A DNA stretch of 7,813 bases from an uncultured Lachnospiraceae bacterium (GCA_910587495.1 CAJUMT010000165.1:1-7813); one strand, 5' to 3'. Positions 1 to 6,927 are shown, numbered from the stretch's first letter. Notes: a model not told the origin generated them from the letters alone. Translations and numbers: made by a program.

Positions 1-12
1 TCCCTCTGTCAT
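1..12 (-). CDS. Start of a downstream gene, truncated by the window edge
   Basis: Only the first four codons are visible, reading M-T-E-G from an ATG at 12-10. AAAGGA at 26-21 lies 8 nt upstream, a good ribosome binding site, so this ATG is preferred to the in-frame ATG at 21-19, which would overlap that site and read M-K-K-M-T-E-G. It lies 14 nt after the dihydrouridine synthase stop and on the same strand, so it probably belongs to the same operon. In many Clostridia a dus gene is followed by greA (transcript cleavage factor) and lysS. GreA would fit a short charged N-terminus, but four residues cannot prove it. Confidence 0.45.
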
Positions 13-26
13 CTTCTTCATCCTTT

Positions 27-983
27 CTACGGGTCAAAACGCGCATCAAAAATCTGTTCAACCACATCCGAAAGTTCCTCCATACTGCCGCTTTGATACA
101 GTCTGGCTTTGTACTGTTTCGTGCCTTTTCGTTTCTTCATTCCATAAGCGGCCAGCTTACGGATATACGCCATGGAAAAAGTCTCGTCATAGCAGGAGGA
201 TACCAGCCGAATCTGTTCCTTCATAAGCTGCAAACGAGATTTTTTACAGGGTTTTCCCGTCAGCTCGCTGAAAATAAAAGGATGTTCCAGGCCGTACCTG
301 GCAATCATCACTCCGTCCGCGCCGGTTAAGTCCATCATCCGATCCGCGTCTTTTACAGAAAAAATCCCGCCGTTGGCGATGACAGGGATGGAAACCGCCG
401 CTTTTGCCTGGGCGATCTCTTCATAACAGGGCGCACCATCATACATCATACTGCGGGAGCGGCCATGGATGGTGATTAAGTCCGCCCCGGAGGCCTCACA
501 CATACGGGCAAACTCCGCGGCGAACATATCTTCTCTGCGTATCCCGGTACGGCACTTGACTGTCACAATCTTTCCGCTCTTTTTACAGCCCCGGATAATG
601 GCGGATGCCCGGCTCATATCCAGCAAAAGAGCGCTTCCCTCGCCGCTTTTAAATACGTTAGGCACCGGACATCCCATATTGATATCAATGATATCAAAAC
701 CTTCTAAAAGTGTACTGCACGCCATCTGTTCCATTACAGACGGTACGCCCCCTAAGAGCTGCACAGCCTTCGGTCGCTCTTCATCTCCTGTCAATAACAG
801 ACGGCTGGTGGCTTTGTCCTTATATTTTAAGGCATTGGCGCTGACCATTTCTGTAAAGCAAAGCCCCGCTCCCAGTTCATACGCCAATACCCGAAAAGGA
901 TAGCAGGTATATCCCGCCAGCGGCGCCATCAGCACATTGGAAGAAAGTGTAAAACCGCCCAGCCGCAGTGTTTTAATGATCAT
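27..983 (-). CDS. dus: tRNA-dihydrouridine synthase, DusB/NifR3-like
   Basis: A 318-residue flavoenzyme predicted to reduce uridine to dihydrouridine in tRNA with FMN and NAD(P)H, in the cytoplasm. Residues about 8-240 form the TIM barrel. MAPLAG (19-24) and FTEMVSA (43-49) match FMN-pocket motifs. INMGCP (101-106) carries the expected catalytic Cys105, followed by K112 and GEGSALL. K143 (VKCRTG), H173 (TIHGR), IANGG (202-206) and GADGVMIAR (221-229) complete the flavin and substrate site. Residues 245-318 are the helical tRNA-binding domain. Length is normal for the family. The ATG overlaps the preceding stop as ATGA, with GGAG at 995-998 upstream, suggesting translational coupling. The protein departs from typical DusB in KCRTGI, ARYGLEHP and a lysine-rich patch near 283-292, so it may be a Clostridia-specific Dus subgroup. 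Which uridine it modifies cannot be read from the sequence. Confidence 0.9.
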   Translation of the reverse strand: MIIKTLRLGGFTLSSNVLMAPLAGYTCYPFRVLAYELGAGLCFTEMVSANALKYKDKATSRLLLTGDEERPKAVQLLGGVPSVMEQMACSTLLEGFDIIDINMGCPVPNVFKSGEGSALLLDMSRASAIIRGCKKSGKIVTVKCRTGIRREDMFAAEFARMCEASGADLITIHGRSRSMMYDGAPCYEEIAQAKAAVSIPVIANGGIFSVKDADRMMDLTGADGVMIARYGLEHPFIFSELTGKPCKKSRLQLMKEQIRLVSSCYDETFSMAYIRKLAAYGMKKRKGTKQYKARLYQSGSMEELSDVVEQIFDARFDP

Positions 984-2185
984 TTTTCATGCGGCTCCAG
1001 CCCCAGTTTGCGTGCCAGCTTATCCGGCAATATGCCTGGTTCCTGCTCCGCCAGCTCCAGAAGCTGCTTTACCAGTATATCCGGAAGTTCTTCTTCCACC
1101 TCTCCCATTTGGTCCAGGGCTTCAAAAAACGCGTTCGCTATGTCTTCCGGCTCCTGCATAGAAAAATTATCAAGAAACGACAGTTCCGCGTCATCCAGCG
1201 CCGGAAGACAGGCGTCGATGCGTATATCTATACCCATACTTTCGCAAAATTCCTGTAAAAGGGCGTAAGTTCTTACATCCCTGACTGACACCGTGGCCGG
1301 ACAGCTGTCATAAGTTATGATCGCTTCTGCAAAAAACGCCAAAAGCTCGTCCGGGTTCTCATCATAGTGGAATGTCGAATACACGGGTACAATAAACTGT
1401 GTATCAAAATCCGCTGCCAGCACAGTTGCCGGAAAATAGGGCACATCTCCTTCGTTTTCCTGCGCCGGCCTTGGCATACGGGTGACTTCACATTCCCAGC
1501 TGCCTGACTTTCTCATCTTCTTAATCTTTGCCGCTGTAAAATCATCCACCATCTGAGGCGTAGGATACGTCTCGGTGACAACCGGAGGCAAATCTGCGGA
1601 TTTTAAAATATATTCTTTTCCTCTGCGTTCCAACATGGGAACCGTCTTAGGATCATCTTCAAAATGCGAAAACCCTATTTCTTCTTTTGTATGCAGTTTA
1701 AGCAAGCGTGACAGTTCTATCGCTGCCTCTGCTGCCTCTCTAAGCCTTTCCTGCTCCTTTACATCTTCTACAGGCCATGGAATATAATAAGGTCTGTATT
1801 TTAAAAACTGCGGATAAGAGGCCTTTCCGCTAAGTCTGATCCCATGTTTGCGGGTATACCGTCTGACTTCTTCAATTTCTTCTTTTATCAACTCACTTTT
1901 ATTCTCAAACGCAAGTTGCAGGCAGTCCTGGCACATCGTATATTCCCGAAATTTCAACTCTGACTCCATTGTCATAGCCATGCTTAATTTTCTGTAACTT
2001 TGAAAACCTTCTGCCCCGATATAGATTCCCAGCGCAATCAAATCTTTTGCGGCGCCCATCACACTGCAGTAACCGGTCTCTCCATCTGAAAACTTTACCG
2101 CAAATATCTCGTCATCCCACATTTCGTTCCACAATCTGGTCTTTTTATAAGCAAAGGCTGCTTCAAACAAACTGTCTTTTATCAT
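980..2185 (-). CDS. Uncharacterised protein, DUF7309/DUF6930-like
   Basis: A 401-residue soluble protein with no signal peptide, membrane segment or known catalytic motif. I match it from memory to a Firmicute family with an N-terminal DUF7309-like region (about residues 3-165) and a C-terminal DUF6930-like region (about 225-345). The first is marked by W-x-x-x-x-D-D-E-I-F and GETGYCSVMGA, followed by a short GIYIGAEGF stretch. The second is marked by SWECEVTRMPRP, PYFP and VLAADFDTQFI. This assignment was not searched. A CxxC pair lies at residues 85-88, and the C-terminal 50 residues are acidic and helical. A longer frame opens with GTG at 2200, but its second and third codons are the AGGAGG ribosome binding site, so the ATG at 2185 is chosen. 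The gene follows the Sel1 gene by 19 nt and ends in a 4-nt overlap with dus. No function is known to me. Confidence 0.8.
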   Translation of the reverse strand: MIKDSLFEAAFAYKKTRLWNEMWDDEIFAVKFSDGETGYCSVMGAAKDLIALGIYIGAEGFQSYRKLSMAMTMESELKFREYTMCQDCLQLAFENKSELIKEEIEEVRRYTRKHGIRLSGKASYPQFLKYRPYYIPWPVEDVKEQERLREAAEAAIELSRLLKLHTKEEIGFSHFEDDPKTVPMLERRGKEYILKSADLPPVVTETYPTPQMVDDFTAAKIKKMRKSGSWECEVTRMPRPAQENEGDVPYFPATVLAADFDTQFIVPVYSTFHYDENPDELLAFFAEAIITYDSCPATVSVRDVRTYALLQEFCESMGIDIRIDACLPALDDAELSFLDNFSMQEPEDIANAFFEALDQMGEVEEELPDILVKQLLELAEQEPGILPDKLARKLGLEPHEK

Positions 2186-2191
2186 CTCTAT

Positions 2192-2197
2192 CCTCCT
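2192..2197 (-). promoter_or_regulatory. Ribosome binding site that fixes the DUF gene start
   Basis: AGGAGG followed by the 6-nt spacer ATAGAG and then ATG at 2185. The same hexamer would be codons 2-3 of the longer GTG-initiated frame, which is why the shorter protein is preferred. Confidence 0.85.
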
Positions 2198-2204
2198 CAC
2201 ACTT

Positions 2205-4076
2205 TCAGGATTTTAACTGCTCTGCGAGCGTCTTTAACTTTGCTCTCAGTTCATCGTCCCCTTCCAATGCCAGGTCCTGGCTTTCTAACGCCTTCTGACA
2301 GAGACGAAGAGCCTCTTCCTTATCCGGAATTACCGACTTACCCCCGACATAGCACAAAGCCAGACGATACATGGCCTCCGCGTCTTCAAGCTTTGCCGCC
2401 TTTTGGTAACATGCGACTGCCGCCGGCATATCTATATCTACCTGGATTCCTTCCTCATAAAATCTGCCCAGAGCGCACAAGGCGCTGGCCTCTTCAAGTT
2501 TTGCGGACCGGCGGTAATATTCCAGCGCTTTAGCCAGGTCTTTTTCAACTCCCTGACCATATTCATAGCATTCGCCCAAATTATTCAGGGCATATTCGTT
2601 TTCTTTTTCAGCAGCCATCTGGTAAAGTTTAAACGCCTGCGCATAATCTTTTTCTACGCCTTCGCCGTGCCTGTAAAGCTCTCCTAAATTATTCATAGCA
2701 CGCGTATCGCCTTGATCCACTGCTTTTTGATACCAGTGTACCGCTTGCTCATAATCTCGTTCCACACCCTGGCCATGGGAATAACACCAGGCCACATTGG
2801 ACATAGCCGGAATATTTCCCGCCCTGGCCCCCTTTATATACCATGAAAAAGCGATTGCAACATCCTTTTCCACGCCGCGTCCTCTTTCATACATATATCC
2901 GATGTTACACATGGAAGCGCCGTCGCCTTTGTCTGCAGATTTTTGATACCACTCCATAGCGACTGCATAATCCTGCTCTGTACCCCTGCCGTTTTCATAA
3001 CAGGAAGCCAGGTTATACATGGCGTCACCGTGGCCCTTTTCAGCTGCTTTTTTGTACCATTTGACCGCCTGGACATCATCTTTTTCGACGCCGTAGCCGC
3101 CGTTTTCATACAGCCAGCCAATATTATATAAAGCGGAGAGATGGTCCTGCTTAGCTGCCTTCTGCATCCACCCCATGGCCTCGGCATAGTCTTTTTTTAC
3201 GCCCTGTCCCCGTATGTAACGAATGCCCAGATTGTTCTGCGCCCGTGCCAGCCCTAAATCTGCCGCTTTTTTGTACCACCTGACGGCCTCCTCATAATCC
3301 TGATTAACTCCAAGGCCCTCCTGGTACATCCACGCAATATTGCAGATGGCTTCCGCATATCCACAGGCAGCAGCCTTCCGGTAATATTCCATGGCTGTTT
3401 TATAGTCCTTTTCTCCAGTCCCTGCCGTGCCTTCCTCATAGCAGCGCCCCAGATTGTTGCTGGCGCGGGGAACACCCTGCTCTGAAGCGGCCTTGTACCA
3501 GCGCATTCCCTCTGACAGATTCTTCTCTACGCCGATCCCCGCGTCATAGCACCATCCAAGATTGCACTGCGCATGGGGTTCTCCTGCCTGTGCAGCTTTC
3601 AGATAATACTGCACCGCCAGCGCCTTGTCTTCTTCCACTCCCCAGCCAAACTCATAGCAAAGCCCCAGTTCCAGCAAAGCTTTGGGAAGATTCTGCTGAG
3701 CAGCCGCCCGATACCACCGAACCGCCTCCGTCGGATTTCTGGGTAAACCTCTGCTGGTCTCATAACATTTAGCAGCGTAAAACTGCGCTTCCGGATCCCC
3801 CTTATGAGCCGCTCTTAAATAAAGCCTGGCCGCCTGCTCTTTATCTTCCGACACATCCCATCCTTGCGCATAACGAATGCCCAGGATGAGCATCGCCCGG
3901 GTATGGCCCTGCTCTACAGCCGCCCAATACCATAAAACGGCTGCTGCCTGATCCTTCATGATACCGTCGCCGGATTCAAAGCAGCATGCAAGGGAAAACT
4001 GCGCTTCCATATCTCCCTCAAAAGCTTTCCGGCGCAGGGCATCCATATCTTTACCTGCACTTTGTTCTGTCATCAT
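2205..4076 (-). CDS. Sel1-like repeat (TPR-related) protein
   Basis: A 623-residue protein made almost entirely of Sel1-like repeats, the 36-residue relatives of TPRs that form a curved helical solenoid and act as protein-binding scaffolds. I count 16 consecutive units from residue 21 to 599. Most follow the pattern A-x-x-NLG-x-x-Y-x-x-G-x-GV-x-x-D-x-x-x-A-x-x-WY-x-x-AA. A short charged tail follows. There is no signal peptide, lipobox or membrane segment, so it is predicted cytoplasmic. AAGGA at 4081-4085 is 4 nt from the first ATG (4076) and 7 nt from the second (4073), so M2 may be the true start. Either choice overlaps the mnmA stop. The partner is unknown. Its position between MnmA and an uncharacterised protein suggests, by inference only, a role in assembling or regulating those products. 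Confidence 0.93.
   Translation of the reverse strand: MMTEQSAGKDMDALRRKAFEGDMEAQFSLACCFESGDGIMKDQAAAVLWYWAAVEQGHTRAMLILGIRYAQGWDVSEDKEQAARLYLRAAHKGDPEAQFYAAKCYETSRGLPRNPTEAVRWYRAAAQQNLPKALLELGLCYEFGWGVEEDKALAVQYYLKAAQAGEPHAQCNLGWCYDAGIGVEKNLSEGMRWYKAASEQGVPRASNNLGRCYEEGTAGTGEKDYKTAMEYYRKAAACGYAEAICNIAWMYQEGLGVNQDYEEAVRWYKKAADLGLARAQNNLGIRYIRGQGVKKDYAEAMGWMQKAAKQDHLSALYNIGWLYENGGYGVEKDDVQAVKWYKKAAEKGHGDAMYNLASCYENGRGTEQDYAVAMEWYQKSADKGDGASMCNIGYMYERGRGVEKDVAIAFSWYIKGARAGNIPAMSNVAWCYSHGQGVERDYEQAVHWYQKAVDQGDTRAMNNLGELYRHGEGVEKDYAQAFKLYQMAAEKENEYALNNLGECYEYGQGVEKDLAKALEYYRRSAKLEEASALCALGRFYEEGIQVDIDMPAAVACYQKAAKLEDAEAMYRLALCYVGGKSVIPDKEEALRLCQKALESQDLALEGDDELRAKLKTLAEQLKS
2280..4016 (-). repeat. 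Sixteen tandem Sel1-like repeat units (protein level)
   Basis: Units of 36 residues run without gaps. Unit 6 has 38 residues, with an insertion in the loop (GTAGTGEKDY), and unit 9 has 37 (ENGGYGVEKD). The 108-bp periodicity is degenerate in DNA, with different codons in each unit, so this is an old diverged array rather than a recent tandem duplication. Units 7 to 14 are closest to consensus. Units 1-3 and 15-16 are the most diverged, as expected for capping repeats. Confidence 0.9.
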
Positions 4077-5155
4077 AAGATCCTTCCGCCTCCCGCTACA
4101 TATTCTCCATCATAAAACACCACTGCCTGTCCCGGCGTCACGGCACGGACAGGCTCGTCAAACACACATTCCACTTCATCTTCCGACACCTTGCGTGCAG
4201 TACACATGGCGCCCGCATGATTATAACGGATCTTGGCCAAAAAGCGCGCTTCCTCTTTTTCGCCAGGTCCTTCTGAAGACATCCAGTTCAGACGACCGGC
4301 ATGGAGCGTCCGGCTAAATACATCGGACATCTCCCCTAAGACCACTTCATTGGTCTTAGGGCGGATTTCCACCACGGTCACCGGCCTGCCCAGAGCGATT
4401 CCAAGCTTTTTACGCTGTCCTATCGTATAATGCGTGATGCCTTTGTGCCTGCCGACAATACTTCCGTCTGTCCAGACGAAATTACCTTCCGGAATCTTTA
4501 CATGCGCGTTTTCTTCTATAAAGCGCGCATAATCTTTATCCGGCACGAAGCAGATCTCCTGACTGTCCGGCTTGTGCGCCACAGGCAATTTAAGTTCTTT
4601 TGCCAAGGCACGAATCTGGTCTTTTGTATAAGCCCCCACAGGCATCAGGGTATGGGACAGTTGTTCCTGCGTCAGGCTGTAGAGCGCATAAGTCTGGTCT
4701 TTTGCGGCTGTCACAGACTTTTTCAAAGCATAGCGCCCGCCCGGCAGCCGCTCTATCTGCGCATAGTGCCCTGTAGCAATATACTCTGCTCCAATCGATA
4801 AGCTCCTTGTCAGAAGAGATCCCCATTTTACATATCGGTTGCAGGCAATACAAGGATTCGGTGTACATCCGTGCAGGTATTCATCCATAAAATAGTCGAT
4901 GACTTTTTCTTTAAATTCCCGTTTAAAATTCATCACATAGTGAGGAATGTTGAGGGCGCATGCTACACGCCTTGCATCCTCTACAGCGCTCAAACCGCAG
5001 CATCCGCCGTTTTCCTCCGCCTGGCCGGAAGGCTCGTCCTGCCAGATCTGCATAGTCACGCCTATGACCTCATAGCCTTGTTCTTTTAAAAGCCATGCCG
5101 CCACAGAAGAATCCACGCCGCCGGACATACCGATGACGACTTTTTTCTTCTCCAT
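4073..5155 (-). CDS. mnmA: tRNA-specific 2-thiouridylase MnmA
   Basis: A 360-residue cytoplasmic enzyme that adenylates and thiolates U34 in the anticodon of Lys, Glu and Gln tRNAs using persulfide sulfur. The N-terminal ATP pyrophosphatase domain opens with the PP-loop GMSGGVDSS (9-17). The two catalytic cysteines are recognisable: Cys105 in PCIACN and Cys202 in SQEICFV, matching E. coli C102 and C199. GHYA (129-132), KDQTYALY (152-159) and HYTIGQRKKLG (242-252) are further family motifs. The last 80 residues fit the C-terminal beta-barrel. GGCCGLSAVEDARR near 50-63 is the Firmicute-type variant. The start is 2 nt after the iscU stop, with no strong Shine-Dalgarno at normal distance, so coupling to iscU translation is likely. 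Being next to iscS suggests direct sulfur transfer from IscS, as for YrvO-MnmA of Bacillus subtilis. Confidence 0.98.
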   Translation of the reverse strand: MEKKKVVIGMSGGVDSSVAAWLLKEQGYEVIGVTMQIWQDEPSGQAEENGGCCGLSAVEDARRVACALNIPHYVMNFKREFKEKVIDYFMDEYLHGCTPNPCIACNRYVKWGSLLTRSLSIGAEYIATGHYAQIERLPGGRYALKKSVTAAKDQTYALYSLTQEQLSHTLMPVGAYTKDQIRALAKELKLPVAHKPDSQEICFVPDKDYARFIEENAHVKIPEGNFVWTDGSIVGRHKGITHYTIGQRKKLGIALGRPVTVVEIRPKTNEVVLGEMSDVFSRTLHAGRLNWMSSEGPGEKEEARFLAKIRYNHAGAMCTARKVSEDEVECVFDEPVRAVTPGQAVVFYDGEYVAGGGRIL

Positions 5156-5157
5156 AT

Positions 5158-5601
5158 TTAATACGCTTCGCCTTCTTCTTCCTCGCCCTCGTGGATATCC
5201 GTCTTAGGTTTCTCAAGGCCTTCTATCTTAATATTGTGCTTCTCTGCATAATCCCAAAGCGCCGCATGAATAGCCTCTTCTGCCAGCAGAGAACAGTGTA
5301 CTTTTACAGGCGGAAGCCCGTCCAGGGCTTCCATCACTGCCTTGTTGGTTACCTGAAGTGCCTCATAGATGGTTTTTCCCTTCACCAGCTCTGTCGCCAT
5401 GCTGCTGGTCGCCACTGCAGCTCCGCAGCCAAATGTCTTAAATTTTACATCCTGAATGACCTGATCGTCATCAATATCAAGATAGATACGCATAATGTCG
5501 CCGCATTTTGCGTTGCCGACCGTACCTACGCCGCTGGCGCCCTCGATCTCTCCTACGTTTCTCGGGTTTTGGAAATGATCCATTACTTTATCGCTATACA
5601 T
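5158..5601 (-). CDS. iscU: Fe-S cluster assembly scaffold IscU/NifU-type
   Basis: A 147-residue scaffold on which [2Fe-2S] clusters form from iron and IscS-derived sulfur before transfer to apoproteins. The N-terminus YSDKVMDHFQNPRNVGEI is typical. Cluster ligands are Cys33, Cys59 and Cys103, with Asp35 (AKCGD) and His102 also in place. LPPVKVHCS (96-104) keeps the LPPVK motif that HscA binds in E. coli, although no chaperone gene is visible here. The tail ends in the acidic EGEEEEGEAY. A longer GTG-initiated frame from 5685 exists, but its 28 extra residues are unrelated to the family, while GAGG at 5610-5613 sits 8 nt before the ATG at 5601. It follows iscS after an 80-nt gap with a perfect palindrome and precedes mnmA by 2 nt. 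A NifU-style C-terminal domain is absent. Confidence 0.97.
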   Translation of the reverse strand: MYSDKVMDHFQNPRNVGEIEGASGVGTVGNAKCGDIMRIYLDIDDDQVIQDVKFKTFGCGAAVATSSMATELVKGKTIYEALQVTNKAVMEALDGLPPVKVHCSLLAEEAIHAALWDYAEKHNIKIEGLEKPKTDIHEGEEEEGEAY

Positions 5602-5652
5602 TGCTTTTTCCTCTTTTCTTTCATAAAAAATCAGTATTAAACCGGCACAATC

Positions 5653-5668
5653 CTGCTGCGCGCAGCAG
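5653..5668. promoter_or_regulatory. Perfect 16-bp palindrome between iscS and iscU
   Basis: CTGCTGCGCGCAGCAG is identical on both strands. In the mRNA it could fold as a 6-bp stem closed by a CGCG tetraloop, 14 nt after the iscS stop and about 50 nt before the iscU start. No T-run follows directly (a six-T run comes 22 nt later), so it is not a standard terminator. It could be an RNA processing or stability element that sets the IscS:IscU ratio, but that role is inferred. Confidence 0.5.
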
Positions 5669-5681
5669 CTTCTTCTCTGAC

Positions 5682-6869
5682 TCACTGCTTTCGCAGGAAA
5701 TCTTCATATAACGGAGACATTCCTCTTAATTTCTCCACAATCTTCTTTACAGATTCCGCCACATAGTCCAGTTCTTCTTTCGTGGTCTCGTCACTTAAGG
5801 TCAGGCGCAGAGAGCCGTGCGCAATCTCGTGGGGAAGCCCGATGGCAAGGAGCACATGGGAGGGATCCAACGACCCCGATGTACAGGCAGAACCGCTGGA
5901 ACCGCAGATACCGTCCATATCCAGCATGATCAAAAGGGATTCTCCTTCTATAAATTGAAAACTGAAGTTCATATTGTTCGCAAGGCGCTTTGTCCGGTGT
6001 CCGTTCAGCCGGGTATATGGCACTTCTTTCAGTATACGGTCGATCAGATAGTCTCTTAATTCTTTTTCCTTCGCAATTCTTTCATCCATGGTACGCATAG
6101 CGCGCTCTACCGCCGCGCCGTATCCGACGATTCCGGGGACATTTTCCGTACCTGCGCGGCGCTTGCGTTCCTGCGCACCTCCATGGACAAAGTTACGGAT
6201 CTTCACACCTTTTCTAATATAAAGGAAGCCGATCCCTTTTGGTCCGTTCAGCTTATGCGCGCTGGAACTTAACATATCGATATGCAGCTCATCTACCTGT
6301 ATCGGCATCTGGCCAAATGCCTGTACCGCGTCTGTATGAAACAAAATCCCATGCTCCTTTGCAATCTGCCCAATCTCTTTGACAGGCTGGAGAGTCCCAA
6401 TCTCATTGTTGGCAAACATAATGCTGATCAGAATGGTTGTGGGACGGATCGCTTTTTTTAGCTGGTCTAATTTGACTGCACCGAACTCATCCACATCCAG
6501 GTAAGTTACCTCTACGCCCTGCTTTTCCAGCCATTGGCAGGTATGAAGAACGGCATGATGCTCGATCTTTGTCGTGATGATGTGATTTCCTTTCTGACGG
6601 TACGCTTCTGCTGTAGCTTTCAGCGCCCAGTTATCCGCTTCGCTTCCTCCTGCTGTAAAATAAATTTCTTCCGTTTTAGCGCCCAGAGATTTTGCAATAG
6701 TCTCGCGGGCCTTTGTGATAGCTTCTTTGCTTTTCTGTGAAAAGCTGTACACACTGGACGGATTCCCGTACAGTTCTGAGAAATAGGGAAGCATCGCTTC
6801 CACCACCTCCGGCGCCGTCTTTGTCGTCGCCGCGTTATCCAGATATATAATCTTTTTTTCTTCGCCCAT
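5682..6869 (-). CDS. iscS: Cysteine desulfurase, group I IscS/NifS type
   Basis: A 395-residue PLP enzyme that converts cysteine to alanine and carries the sulfur as a persulfide for Fe-S assembly and tRNA thiolation. YLDNAATT (9-16) opens the aminotransferase class V fold. Substrate and cofactor residues include His104 (IEHH), Asp180 (HTDAVQ) and the PLP Schiff-base Lys206 (SSSAHKLNGPKG). RAGTEN spans 238-243, and GSLRLTL contains Arg355. Cys329 in GSACTSGSLDPSHVL is the sulfur-carrying residue on the long mobile loop that marks group I enzymes. Length is normal. AGGAG at 6882-6886 lies 12 nt before the ATG, a long spacing, and an in-frame stop just upstream excludes a longer start. It is the second gene of the operon, preceded by a 65-nt gap with an inverted repeat. 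Confidence 0.98.
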   Translation of the reverse strand: MGEEKKIIYLDNAATTKTAPEVVEAMLPYFSELYGNPSSVYSFSQKSKEAITKARETIAKSLGAKTEEIYFTAGGSEADNWALKATAEAYRQKGNHIITTKIEHHAVLHTCQWLEKQGVEVTYLDVDEFGAVKLDQLKKAIRPTTILISIMFANNEIGTLQPVKEIGQIAKEHGILFHTDAVQAFGQMPIQVDELHIDMLSSSAHKLNGPKGIGFLYIRKGVKIRNFVHGGAQERKRRAGTENVPGIVGYGAAVERAMRTMDERIAKEKELRDYLIDRILKEVPYTRLNGHRTKRLANNMNFSFQFIEGESLLIMLDMDGICGSSGSACTSGSLDPSHVLLAIGLPHEIAHGSLRLTLSDETTKEELDYVAESVKKIVEKLRGMSPLYEDFLRKQ

Positions 6870-6897
6870 ATTAAAAAGTCACTCCTATTAAGTTTCT

Positions 6898-6927
6898 GCA
6901 TTTGCTCTTTCAATACCGGACAAATGC
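6898..6927 (-). promoter_or_regulatory. Inverted repeat in the rrf2-iscS gap
   Basis: GCATTTG at 6898-6904 and CAAATGC at 6921-6927 are perfect inverted copies separated by 16 nt. In the operon mRNA this forms a 7-bp stem with one more possible G-U pair and a large loop, starting 7 nt after the rrf2 stop. No U-tract follows, so it is not a terminator. An mRNA cleavage or stabilising hairpin separating regulator and enzyme expression is plausible; a chance 7-bp repeat cannot be excluded. Confidence 0.4.

Noticed and set aside
2834..3187. Alternative-frame open frames inside the Sel1 gene on both strands
   Set aside because: The repetitive codon composition produces long shadow frames; they lack family motifs and overlap a strongly supported gene.
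2280..4016. CRISPR-like or recent tandem DNA repeat
   Set aside because: The 108-bp period is explained by Sel1 protein repeats, and the DNA units differ in most codons with no unique spacers.
5615..5650. Internal promoter for iscU (TTGTGC, 17 nt, TTTATG)
   Set aside because: Both hexamers match only 3 of 6 consensus positions, which is expected by chance in an A/T-rich spacer.
5620..5681. Rho-independent terminator between iscS and iscU
   Set aside because: The palindrome is followed by a T-run only after about 22 nt, and no stem directly abuts the run. An operon break here would also separate iscU and mnmA from the only good promoter.
5602..5685. Cysteine-rich N-terminal extension of IscU starting with GTG (S-Q-R-R-S-C-C-A-Q-Q-D-C)
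   Set aside because: The cysteines come from the palindrome and spacer read in frame. The ATG at 5601 has a proper ribosome binding site, and the family begins at YSDKVMDHF.
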